From contig NZ_JACIBY010000001.1 of assembly GCF_014195535.1 (NCBI RefSeq), positions 124,001 to 188,000 on the forward strand: 64,000 nucleotides of DNA, given 5' to 3'. This DNA is from Runella defluvii (GTDB taxonomy: Bacteria > Bacteroidota > Bacteroidia > Cytophagales > Spirosomataceae). The notes under the pieces were generated by a model, which worked only from the letters and a program-made list of their open reading frames with translations, had not been told where the DNA came from and made no database searches. Each line of letters starts with the position of its first letter. Within the stretch, counting starts at the first letter, position 1. This document shows positions 46,244 through 53,661 of the stretch, one piece after another. The translations under genes and the position numbers were made by a program.

Positions 46244-46284
46244 GTGCTATAGCACAAGTTAATCGTTATCTGTTAATCGTTATC
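46244..46284. repeat. Palindrome and direct repeat in the sigma-Hsp20 gap
   Basis: GTGCTATAGCAC (46244-46255) is a perfect 12-base palindrome right after the stop codon. GTTAATCGTTATC then occurs twice, at 46258-46270 and 46272-46284. They may be binding sites, but no other copies were noticed in the window. Confidence 0.5.
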
Positions 46285-46367
46285 CGTTCAAAGTCAATGA
46301 ATTGTATAGAAGCAAATACCCCAAAACTTTTGCTCTGCCACTTTAATTCAAAAAAAATCAGAATTCG

Positions 46368-46394
46368 TTAAAGTAATTTTTGATTTCAATCGTC
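46368..46394 (+). promoter_or_regulatory. Second ECF-type promoter, upstream of the small-protein/Hsp20 operon
   Basis: TTAAAGTAATTTT (46368-46380), 10 bases, CGTC (46391-46394): identical in both boxes and spacing to 45288-45314. The next ATG is at 46446, so the leader is about 45 bases. Confidence 0.7.
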
Positions 46395-46445
46395 ATCCTA
46401 TTTGTACAGGGTTTGTACACGTCACCATATAACCATTTAACAGCT

Positions 46446-46697
46446 ATGTTTACTATTTTGAGAGTTATCGGAGCCGTATTTTTTGGCGCATTATTTCTGT
46501 TCATATTGCCTTTCTTATTATTGAAAGCGTTTTTCTTTTTCTTGTTTTTTGGCTTGGCATTTCGACTTATGATGGGTCGCCGCCGTCGCCAATGGAAACG
46601 CTATCAGGCGTATTACACACCTTATGAGGACGTAACAGCGCAGTATCGTAAAGAAAACTTGAACGATTCGTTTCAACACCCTATCACGAAAATTTAA
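46446..46697 (+). CDS. Small membrane protein upstream of Hsp20
   Basis: 83 residues from the ATG at 46446 (MFTILRVIGAVFFGALF). One very hydrophobic region of about 40 residues (LFILPFLLLKAFFFFLFFGL) suits one or two membrane passes, followed by the basic GRRRRQWKRYQ and a polar tail. No family is recognised. It lies between an ECF-type promoter and hsp20 (gap of 15 bases), so it is probably part of the same stress response. Confidence 0.75.
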   Translation: MFTILRVIGAVFFGALFLFILPFLLLKAFFFFLFFGLAFRLMMGRRRRQWKRYQAYYTPYEDVTAQYRKENLNDSFQHPITKI

Positions 46698-46712
46698 TCA
46701 ATTTTAATAGCC

Positions 46713-47132
46713 ATGTATCATCATCACAGAAAATGTGGGCACGGACACCCTGGAATGGGGTTCGGCCCGTTTGGAAAACAGTTCGGTCGCGCCTTTGCAG
46801 GTAATCAATACCGAGTACCTGTCAATGTACTAAAAACCGAAAACAGCTACGAAATTTTCGTCATCGCTCCCGACCGCGCCAAGGAAGACTTTAAAATTAG
46901 CCTCAAAGGCAACGAGTTGACGATTGCGTATCAGGCAAAAGAAGACATCAAAGAAAACCAACAGTGGATTCGCAACGAATTTACCAAGGCTTCGTTTGAG
47001 CGTACCTTTGTCATTGACGAAACCATCGAGTCGGAAGGAATCAAAGCCGAGTACAAAAACGGCGTATTGCAAGTGACATTGCCTTTTGTGCCTGGGTCAG
47101 CAAAACCCGCACAGGAAATTGCAGTGGCGTAA
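46713..47132 (+). CDS. Small heat-shock protein Hsp20
   Basis: 139 residues with an alpha-crystallin domain at about 32-125: YRVPVNVLKTENSYEIFVIA, then KEDFKISLKGNELTIAY, and the family end signature YKNGVLQVTLPF. The N-terminal arm is short and His/Gly-rich (MYHHHRKCGHGHPGMGFG), which is unusual and could bind metal. The usual C-terminal I-x-I/V motif may be the final QEIAVA. It would hold unfolded proteins. It closes the sigma-linked cluster. Confidence 0.92.
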   Translation: MYHHHRKCGHGHPGMGFGPFGKQFGRAFAGNQYRVPVNVLKTENSYEIFVIAPDRAKEDFKISLKGNELTIAYQAKEDIKENQQWIRNEFTKASFERTFVIDETIESEGIKAEYKNGVLQVTLPFVPGSAKPAQEIAVA

Positions 47133-47141
47133 ACGTGAAAA

Positions 47142-47157
47142 GGGTTGCTCACAACCC
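47142..47157. repeat. Hairpin repeat GGGTTG-CTCA-CAACCC
   Basis: Identical to 1986-2001 and preceded by the same CGTGAAAA. It lies between hsp20 and its terminator. Confidence 0.75.
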
Positions 47158-47168
47158 GCCCGAAGCGC

Positions 47169-47214
47169 ATAATAAAAATAGTCGGCTGCCAAGGTAGCCG
47201 ACTATTTTTATTAT
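47169..47214. terminator. Bidirectional terminator between hsp20 and fumC
   Basis: A perfect 19-bp stem (47169-47187 with 47196-47214) around an 8-base loop; the outer part is A-rich on one side and T-rich on the other. Confidence 0.92.
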
Positions 47215-47248
47215 AAACCTGTCAACAGGCACACTGAAAATCGTAAAC

Positions 47249-48670
47249 TTATTTCAACCCACCTACCATGTCTTCAGGGCGTACCCATTCATCAAATTGG
47301 TCAGAAGTCATGTGGGTGAAATCCAAGCCTTTGAGTTCAAACTCAAGAGCGGCTTGTTTGAGGGTAATACCACGCTTGTGGGCATCTTGCGCGATGGCCG
47401 CCGCGTTGTAGTAACCGATTTTAGGGTTCAAGGCCGTTACCAACATCAACGAGTTGTTGACGTGCTTACGGATGTTGTCCGTCAATGGCTCGATACCTAC
47501 TGCACACTTATCGTTGAAAGCCACGCATACATCGCCAATCAAACGCGCTGAGTGCAAGAAATTGTAAATCATCACAGGCTTAAATACGTTCAACTCGAAG
47601 TGACCGTTTGAGCCACCGATGTTGATCGCCACGTCGTTGCCCAATACTTGGCAGGCGACCATGGTCATCGCTTCGCACTGCGTTGGGTTTACTTTTCCTG
47701 GCATGATAGAGCTTCCAGGCTCGTTGTCAGGAATGAAAATTTCGCCGATGCCTGCGCGTGGTCCCGACGAAAGCATACGGATGTCGTTGGCAATTTTCAT
47801 CAAGCTAACGGCCACCGTTTTAAGCGCGCCGTGGGCTTCTACCACTGCGTCGTGCGCGGCCAAGGCTTCAAACTTGTTTTCGGCCGTGATGAATGGCAGA
47901 CCTGTCAACGCTGCGATGTGACCCGCTACATTTTCAGAATAGCCTTTTGGCGTGTTGATACCCGTTCCTACGGCCGTTCCGCCCAACGCCAATTCTGACA
48001 AGTGCGCCAAGGTATTGTTGATGGCGCGCAAGCCGTGGTCAAGTTGAGAAACATAGCCCGAAAATTCTTGTCCGAGTGTAAGCGGAGTAGCGTCCATGAA
48101 GTGCGTACGACCAATTTTTACCACATCTTTAAACGCCTCCGATTTGGCTTTGAGCGTATCGCGGAGTTTTTGGATGCCAGGGATAGTAACTTCGATTAAA
48201 ATTTTGTAGGCCGCAATGTGCATCGCTGTCGGGAACGTATCGTTGGAAGACTGCGACTTATTGACGTCGTCGTTGGGGTTCAAGAATTTTTTCTCGTCCA
48301 ACAACGAACCACCGTTGATTACGTGGGCGCGGTAAGCAATCACCTCGTTGCAGTTCATGTTTGACTGCGTGCCTGAACCCGTTTGCCAAACGACCAACGG
48401 AAACTGGTCATCGAGCTGACCTGCCAAAATTTCGTCGCACACTTGTGCAATCAAATTCTTTTTGTCTTCTGGAAGGATACCTGCCTCAAAGTTGGTGATA
48501 GCAGCCGCTTTTTTCAAGTAAGCAAACGCCCGAATGATTTCCTTTGGCATTTTGTTAATGTCTTGGGCAATCGGGAAGTTCATGATGGAGCGTTGTGTTT
48601 GTGCTCCCCAATACACGTGTGCAGGTACTTCTACCTTTCCCATCGTGTCTTTTTCTATACGGAATTCCAT
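47249..48670 (-). CDS. fumC: Fumarate hydratase, class II
   Basis: 473 residues from the ATG at 48670 ([20 protein letters not shown]), the normal family start; the frame extends upstream but has no support. Signature [15 protein letters not shown] and the substrate-site [11 protein letters not shown] and [10 protein letters not shown] are intact. It interconverts fumarate and malate in the TCA cycle. It is monocistronic and divergent from the toxin-antitoxin pair. Confidence 0.96.
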   Translation of the reverse strand: MEFRIEKDTMGKVEVPAHVYWGAQTQRSIMNFPIAQDINKMPKEIIRAFAYLKKAAAITNFEAGILPEDKKNLIAQVCDEILAGQLDDQFPLVVWQTGSGTQSNMNCNEVIAYRAHVINGGSLLDEKKFLNPNDDVNKSQSSNDTFPTAMHIAAYKILIEVTIPGIQKLRDTLKAKSEAFKDVVKIGRTHFMDATPLTLGQEFSGYVSQLDHGLRAINNTLAHLSELALGGTAVGTGINTPKGYSENVAGHIAALTGLPFITAENKFEALAAHDAVVEAHGALKTVAVSLMKIANDIRMLSSGPRAGIGEIFIPDNEPGSSIMPGKVNPTQCEAMTMVACQVLGNDVAINIGGSNGHFELNVFKPVMIYNFLHSARLIGDVCVAFNDKCAVGIEPLTDNIRKHVNNSLMLVTALNPKIGYYNAAAIAQDAHKRGITLKQAALEFELKGLDFTHMTSDQFDEWVRPEDMVGGLK

Positions 48671-48838
48671 TGGATGAATGACGGGGCCGCCCGCGCGGTG
48701 AATTTGAATGAATGATTGAGTCGATGGATGAGCTAATTGGGACAATTGTTCAGCCATCTTGCAAAAGTAAACACAAATCGCTTACCCGCTTTTGATAGAA
48801 ATCATAATCTCTCTAATTTTACCAAAAAAATAAAACCA

Positions 48839-49090
48839 ATGACTGCATCTTCCACAATCCGCAAACAGCGTTTGAAGCTGGACATTGAGGTGACTCGTAA
48901 GCAGAAGAAAGCACTTCTGAGCGTGCTCAAAGCGCTTGATATTGAAGTTAAGCCACGAGAACTGACGGAAGAAGAGGAAGATTTCGCGTTGGGCATTGCG
49001 GTAGAAGAAGGGAAGAAAGAGGGCAGATTGTCAGAAAAAGAACAAGAAGAGTTTTTGAAATGGATGCAGAATGAAATTTCAAACCAATAA
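48839..49090 (+). CDS. Probable antitoxin of a type II pair
   Basis: 83 residues from the ATG at 48839. The N-terminal half is basic (TIRKQRLKLDIEVTRKQKK) and the C-terminal half strongly acidic (LTEEEEDFALGIAVEEGKK), as in antitoxins with a DNA-binding and a toxin-binding part. No HTH or RHH can be named with certainty. The gene overlaps the toxin gene by 20 bases, so they are translated together. A fumC-divergent promoter region precedes it. Confidence 0.75.
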   Translation: MTASSTIRKQRLKLDIEVTRKQKKALLSVLKALDIEVKPRELTEEEEDFALGIAVEEGKKEGRLSEKEQEEFLKWMQNEISNQ

Positions 49091-49334
49091 ATCATTTGAA
49101 AGAGACTTAAAAAAGAGTCCTTCTGCTCTTATTTCTGAAGTGCTAGCAATTTACAATCAAGTTGGTAAAGCTCAGAACCTCAAAGATATTCCAAATCTCA
49201 AAAAGCTATCGGGATATAAAAATGTTTACCGAATTCGAGTTGGAGAATATCGGATTGGGCTTTACGTGGAGGAGGATACCATTGTGTTTGCACGAATTTT
49301 GCCCCGAAAAGAAATTTATCGCTTTTTTCCTTAA
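49071..49334 (+). CDS. RelE/ParE-family toxin
   Basis: 87 residues. NKSFERDLKKSPSALISEVL, NLKKLSGYKNVYRIRVGEYR and IGLYVEEDTIVFARILPRKE follow the RelE/ParE fold order of helix pair, then beta-sheet with basic residues (Arg in YRIRVGEYR) and a C-terminal Lys/Glu. RelE toxins cut mRNA on the ribosome, ParE toxins poison gyrase; sequence alone does not settle which. It is the second gene of the pair. Confidence 0.85.
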   Translation: MKFQTNKSFERDLKKSPSALISEVLAIYNQVGKAQNLKDIPNLKKLSGYKNVYRIRVGEYRIGLYVEEDTIVFARILPRKEIYRFFP

Positions 49335-49472
49335 AAGTTAGTAGTCAAGCAGCGTAGATTAAGAGTAAAAGAAAGTAGCAGTTTGAAACACACACACACA
49401 ACCTTTGTAGCACCTACAAGATTAACCAATAATTAATAACTGTGGCCACGCCACTCATCTCAATTTGTTAAA

Positions 49473-51134
49473 ATGCTTCACAAAGTATTAAAAGTAAACC
49501 CCAACGATAACGTAATCGTAGCTTTGCGCGACCTACCAGCGGGCGAAGTTGTTGAGTTTGAAGGAGAATCTTATCTCTTGCCCCACACCGTTTATGCCAA
49601 GCATAAGTTTGTAACCCACGATTTGGAAACGGGCGATGCCGTAACCATGTATGGCGTATTGGTAGGCCGTGCCTCGCAGCCTATCAAACGCGGCGAACCC
49701 ATTACCACTTATAACCTCAAGCACGACTCTGAGTCGTACAGCACAGCCAAACGTCAGCCGTATAGCTGGACCCCGCCCGACGTAAGTAAGTGGGTGGGAC
49801 GCACGTTTAAAGGCTACCGCCGCTCCGACGGAAAAGTCGGAACCTACAACTACTGGTTGGTGATTCCGTTGGTATTTTGCGAAAACCGCAACGTATTGAC
49901 TCTAAAAACTGCTTTTGAGCGTGAATTAGGCTATGCACAACCCGAACTGTACCGCGACCAAGTGCGCGAAATGCTGCATTTGTACCAAAATGGTCAGTTG
50001 GAAACAGTTCAAAAATTAGCGCCTTTCACCGATTCTTCAACGCCCCGCCCGTGGTCTAATGATTTAAATCGTCCTTTCAAAAACGTTGATGGGATTAAGT
50101 TTTTGACCCACGAAGGTGGCTGCGGAGGTACACGCCAAGATGCCCACACGCTTTGCTCGTTGTTTGCGGCTTATGCCGTTCACCCCAACGTGGCAGGGGT
50201 GACAGTGTTGAGTTTGGGTTGTCAAAACTCGGAAGAAAAAATCTTGATGGACGAAATCCACAAGCGTAGTCCTAAGTTTGATAAACCGTTGTATATTTTT
50301 GAGCAACAGCAAGGAACGGAGGCGGCGATGATGTCGGCAGCGATTAAGCAAACGTTTTTGGGCTTAATCAAAGCCAACGAATGCGAGCGTGAAGACGTGT
50401 CTATTACCGAACTGGTTGTTGGCCTAAAATGTGGCGGTTCGGATGGCTTCTCTGGAATTTCGGCGAATCCCGTTTTGGGACAAGTATCAGATATTTTGGT
50501 GACATTGGGTGGAAAAACTTTGTTGGCAGAATTTCCAGAATTGCACGGCGTGGAGCAAGAACTCCTCAACCGCTGCGTGACGGAAGAAAAAGCCGCCAAG
50601 TTTGAAAAACTCATGCGCGACTATTCGGGCAAAGCTGATGCCGTAGGTTCGGCTTTTGCGTTTAACCCTTCGCCTGGAAACATCAAAGATGGTTTGATTA
50701 CGGACGCTATCAAGTCGGCGGGAGCAGCGAAAAAAGGCGGCTCGGCACCGATTCAGGACGTGACCAACTACACCGAAATTTCCCACGAAAAAGGCTTGCA
50801 GTTGGTGTGTACCCCAGGCAACGACGTAGAAGCCACCACGGGAAAAACCGCCGCAGGAGCAACTGTGATTTTGTTTACGACAGGTTTGGGAACGCCCACA
50901 GGAAACCCCATTTGCCCCGTGATGAAGGTATCAACCAACTCCAAATTAGCCGAGAAAATGGTGGATGTGATTGACTTTAATTGCGGAACGGTCGTGACAG
51001 GAGAGGAAACTATTGCCGAAAACGCCGATGCTTTACTCGAAGAGATCATCGCCGTAGCAAGCGGTAAATTGACCCACGCCCAGCGCCTCGGCCAAGACGA
51101 TTTCATTCCGTGGAAACGCGGCGTATCGTTATAA
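49473..51134 (+). CDS. uxaA: Altronate dehydratase (UxaA family)
   Basis: 553 residues: an N-terminal SAF-like domain (about 1-95, VIVALRDLPAGEVVEFEGES) and the C-terminal UxaA domain with GGCGGTRQDAHTL, GLKCGGSDGFSGISANP and VVTGEETIAENAD. Conserved Cys and Gly residues point to the metal-dependent dehydratase site. It dehydrates altronate to 2-keto-3-deoxygluconate in galacturonate breakdown. No other uronate genes are nearby, so a related sugar acid remains possible. Confidence 0.9.
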   Translation: MLHKVLKVNPNDNVIVALRDLPAGEVVEFEGESYLLPHTVYAKHKFVTHDLETGDAVTMYGVLVGRASQPIKRGEPITTYNLKHDSESYSTAKRQPYSWTPPDVSKWVGRTFKGYRRSDGKVGTYNYWLVIPLVFCENRNVLTLKTAFERELGYAQPELYRDQVREMLHLYQNGQLETVQKLAPFTDSSTPRPWSNDLNRPFKNVDGIKFLTHEGGCGGTRQDAHTLCSLFAAYAVHPNVAGVTVLSLGCQNSEEKILMDEIHKRSPKFDKPLYIFEQQQGTEAAMMSAAIKQTFLGLIKANECEREDVSITELVVGLKCGGSDGFSGISANPVLGQVSDILVTLGGKTLLAEFPELHGVEQELLNRCVTEEKAAKFEKLMRDYSGKADAVGSAFAFNPSPGNIKDGLITDAIKSAGAAKKGGSAPIQDVTNYTEISHEKGLQLVCTPGNDVEATTGKTAAGATVILFTTGLGTPTGNPICPVMKVSTNSKLAEKMVDVIDFNCGTVVTGEETIAENADALLEEIIAVASGKLTHAQRLGQDDFIPWKRGVSL

Positions 51135-51158
51135 ACTGGTAAACAGTACGATAGATTC

Positions 51159-51196
51159 AAAAGGGTCAGTCGGAACTATACCGACTGACCCTTTTT
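51159..51196. terminator. Terminator after uxaA
   Basis: AAAAGGGTCAGTCGG pairs perfectly with CCGACTGACCCTTTT around AACTATA, ending in a T run. Confidence 0.88.
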
Positions 51197-51285
51197 CATT
51201 TTATGCGTCCTTGGGCTTGTCCCGAATTCCGTTTCGGAATCCCTACGGTTTAGCGTTTTCGACGCATTTAATCACAGCTAAAAAC

Positions 51286-52512
51286 ATGATACAAAAAACA
51301 GCCACACTTTATCGAAATGCGTACGGCGGGATGTCGCGCGAAATATGGTTGCTTGCCGCCGTGATGCTCATCAACCGCTCAGGAACAATGGTCATTCCCT
51401 TCATGAGCGTTTACCTGACCCAATCACTACATTTTACCCTGTCGGACGCAGGGTTGGTCGTAAGCTGTGCGGGAGCAGGAGGGATTCTTGGGGTGTATTT
51501 AGGCGGAAAACTCACCGATAAACTCGGCCATTATTACGTGCAATTGTTCAGTTTGGCGCTGGGGGGAATGACATTTTTTGTGTTGATGCACATGCGCACA
51601 ATTCCTACGCTCTGCGCTACGGCATTTTTCCTCAATTTGGTGGGAGAAGGGTTTCGTCCCGCCAATTCCACCTCAATTGCCTTTTACAGCACGCCCGAAA
51701 ACCGAACGCGGGCGTACGCACTCAACCGTTTGGCCATCAACGTCGGCTGGGCGATAGGGCCTGCTTTGGGCGGAATTTTTGCTACCATTGGGTACAAGTA
51801 CCTCTTTATTGCGGATGGCATCACCAACGTGTCGGCGGCCTTGTTTTTGTTGTTTTTGGTAAAAAATAGGAACAACGCCACCGAAGAGCAAAAACATACC
51901 GAACAAGAAGTTCCTGTTACTCAATCGGCCTTTCGCGACGGAGTTTTTATGCGGATGTTGGTTTTTACGGTGCTTTTTGCCATTTGTTTTATGACATTTT
52001 TCAGCATCGTTCCTGTCTTTTGGCGTTCTGAGTTGAAAATCAAGGAAGTGTATATTGGGCTGTTGCTCGGAATGAACGGGGTGTTGGTAGCTGCCGTCGA
52101 AATGCTGTTGATTTATCGAATTGAGCGACTCCGTTCCAAACTCACCTTCATTGGCTGGGGAGTATTGTTGTGCGGCTTGGCCTACTTGTTTTTCGTCCTT
52201 TTCCCTGGAATGGTGTGGATTCTGCCCGTTGCTGTGGTGACCATCACCTTCAGTGAAATGCTGGCGATGCCGTTTCTCAACTCCCTCACCATTGAGCGCT
52301 CAACTCCTCAAAATCGTGGACAATATTCGGCTTTGTACTCGATGTGTTACTCTGTGGCGCAGGTGACAGCGCCTGTATTGGGTGGTCAAATTGCCACTCG
52401 TTTTGGATTTTATACGCTTTGGGGCGTGTTAGTAGGAGTATCGGTGGTAAGTTATCTGGGATTTCGGTGGGTAGAGTCACTGACGGTAGAACGAAGTCGT
52501 GTGCTTTCTTAA
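51286..52512 (+). CDS. MFS transporter
   Basis: 408 residues from the ATG at 51286 (MIQKTATLYRNAYGGMSREI). About 12 hydrophobic segments; the loop between helices 2 and 3 has GGKLTDKLGH, the MFS signature form. RTRAYALNRLAINVGWAIGP in helix 4-5 and a central polar loop (ATEEQKHTEQEVPVTQ) complete the topology. The substrate is unknown; DHA1-like drug or sugar exporters look similar. It is a single gene after a terminator, facing one at 52519. Confidence 0.85.
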   Translation: MIQKTATLYRNAYGGMSREIWLLAAVMLINRSGTMVIPFMSVYLTQSLHFTLSDAGLVVSCAGAGGILGVYLGGKLTDKLGHYYVQLFSLALGGMTFFVLMHMRTIPTLCATAFFLNLVGEGFRPANSTSIAFYSTPENRTRAYALNRLAINVGWAIGPALGGIFATIGYKYLFIADGITNVSAALFLLFLVKNRNNATEEQKHTEQEVPVTQSAFRDGVFMRMLVFTVLFAICFMTFFSIVPVFWRSELKIKEVYIGLLLGMNGVLVAAVEMLLIYRIERLRSKLTFIGWGVLLCGLAYLFFVLFPGMVWILPVAVVTITFSEMLAMPFLNSLTIERSTPQNRGQYSALYSMCYSVAQVTAPVLGGQIATRFGFYTLWGVLVGVSVVSYLGFRWVESLTVERSRVLS

Positions 52513-52518
52513 AAACAA

Positions 52519-52551
52519 AACATCCCGAAAGTTTTGAACTTTCGGGATGTT
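52519..52551. terminator. Bidirectional terminator between MFS and PspC genes
   Basis: AACATCCCGAAAGTT pairs with AACTTTCGGGATGTT, a 15-bp stem around TTG. There is an A run upstream but no clear T run downstream on the plus strand. Confidence 0.72.
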
Positions 52552-52561
52552 ACAATCGCCA

Positions 52562-52795
52562 TTAATTCTGTAACCTAATCACGTGGATAGGTTTCTCTTC
52601 CATGATGGCTTTGGGTAAAAATGCCCATAAAAGCACATAAATGAAGACGACAGGTACGCCAGCGGCAAAGAAGAACGCGATGACAAACAAGATACGAACA
52701 ATCGAACGGTCGATGTCGAAATAATGTGCTAAACCTGCGGCTACACCACCGATGGCGGCTTGATTTTTTATGCGATACAATCTGTTAGTTTCCAT
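52562..52795 (-). CDS. PspC-domain small membrane protein
   Basis: 77 residues. RLYRIKNQAAIGGVAAGLAH and YFDIDRSIVRILFVIAFFFA match the PspC domain: a short polar start, then two hydrophobic segments (the second VPVVFIYVLLWAFLPKA). PspC in enterobacteria signals envelope stress, but in Bacteroidota it occurs alone and its role is unknown. Promoter boxes are visible upstream. Confidence 0.88.
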   Translation of the reverse strand: METNRLYRIKNQAAIGGVAAGLAHYFDIDRSIVRILFVIAFFFAAGVPVVFIYVLLWAFLPKAIMEEKPIHVIRLQN

Positions 52796-52828
52796 GGCTG
52801 TTAAATAGTTTTTGTGTTATTGTTGAAT

Positions 52829-52860
52829 CAAAGGTACTATGTAATACCCAATAGTTCCAA
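52829..52860 (-). promoter_or_regulatory. Promoter of the PspC gene
   Basis: On the minus strand TTG (52858-52860), 21 bases, TACCTTTG (52829-52836), a full match to TTG-N17-23-TAnnTTTG, 34 bases before the ATG. Confidence 0.55.
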
Positions 52861-52917
52861 CAACCCCCACACCAATGGAAAAAAAACGGGACAAAGGGAG
52901 TTTTTTAGGGACGAGCT

Positions 52918-53508
52918 TTAGTCATTGATGTGCAATAACCCCACCGTTTGGGCATAAATATCTTGGAGCGAAATGGCCGATGGCAGCATCATTAACTGAA
53001 TAGAATCGTCCAAACGGCGGGTTTCGTGCACCAACGCCCATACGTTAGGTGATTCTAGTTTTTGCCACACTTCTACTTTAACTCGCTCTGAATCAATGAG
53101 GACGTATTCCTTAAAAGAGGGAATGCTGCGGTAGTATTCAAATTTTTCGCTTCGGTCGTATTGCGCTGTACTTTTAGACAAAACCTCAATGATGGTCGTA
53201 GGATTGAGCATGGTGTCAAACTGGTCATCGAGCAACTCAAGCTTTCCACAAACAATCGTCAAATCGGGGTAGGTGTAAAATTCTTCGGTAGGGATCCATA
53301 GTCGAAAGTCTTGAGAAAAATGCTGGCAACGAGAGTTCTTGAGGCGAACTCCTATCTCTACGCTTAAATTTGCGGTCACACGATTATGATTGCGTGACGC
53401 CCCCGCCATCAACGTGATTGTACCTCGATGGTATTCACTTTTGAATTCAGCAGCGCGTTCCCATTGCAAATAATCATCGGGCGAGAGTGTTTTTTCAACG
53501 GCAGACAT
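52918..53508 (-). CDS. Uma2/DUF820-family PD-(D/E)xK nuclease-like protein
   Basis: 196 residues. Typical Uma2 segments: DYLQWERAAEFKSEYHRGTI, YPDLTIVCGKLE (Asp of the PD motif) and TTIIEVLSKSTAQYD (the ExK-like region, here EVLSKST). The fold is that of restriction-like endonucleases, but the biological role of the family is unknown. It is a single gene, divergent from thrA. Copies in many genomes often appear in multigene sets; only one is present here. Confidence 0.88.
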   Translation of the reverse strand: MSAVEKTLSPDDYLQWERAAEFKSEYHRGTITLMAGASRNHNRVTANLSVEIGVRLKNSRCQHFSQDFRLWIPTEEFYTYPDLTIVCGKLELLDDQFDTMLNPTTIIEVLSKSTAQYDRSEKFEYYRSIPSFKEYVLIDSERVKVEVWQKLESPNVWALVHETRRLDDSIQLMMLPSAISLQDIYAQTVGLLHIND

Positions 53509-53531
53509 AACTTTTAAGGCATTGTTTACAA

Positions 53532-53539
53532 CAAAAATA
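53532..53539 (-). promoter_or_regulatory. -7 box TATTTTTG for the Uma2 gene
   Basis: A TAnnTTTG match on the minus strand, about 24 bases before the Uma2 ATG. The -33 element is not evident. Confidence 0.4.
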
Positions 53540-53562
53540 CGATAATTCCCCTATCACCGCAC

Positions 53563-53570
53563 TATATTTG
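53563..53570 (+). promoter_or_regulatory. -7 box TATATTTG for the thrA gene
   Basis: TATATTTG matches TAnnTTTG and implies a leader of about 85 bases before the ATG at 53662. Confidence 0.45.
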
Positions 53571-53620
53571 CAGCAAGACAAGTCAAAGTGGTGCTAGTCA
53601 CCCGATTATTCACTCACCGA

Positions 53621-53634
53621 GGCGGTTCGCCGCT
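53621..53634 (+). promoter_or_regulatory. UUCG-loop hairpin in the thrA leader
   Basis: GGCGG-TTCG-CCGCT: four G-C pairs, one G-U pair and a very stable UUCG tetraloop, 27 bases before the thrA ATG. No T run follows, so it is not an attenuator terminator; it could slow ribosomes or protect the RNA. Confidence 0.45.
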
Positions 53635-53661
53635 CCAGTTTAACGATACGCTATAGTTAGA

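Noticed and set aside
49387-49400. CACACACACA tract upstream of uxaA as a phase-variable repeat
   Set aside because: Only about six CA units and well upstream of the start; no frame or promoter-spacing effect can be argued from one sequence.
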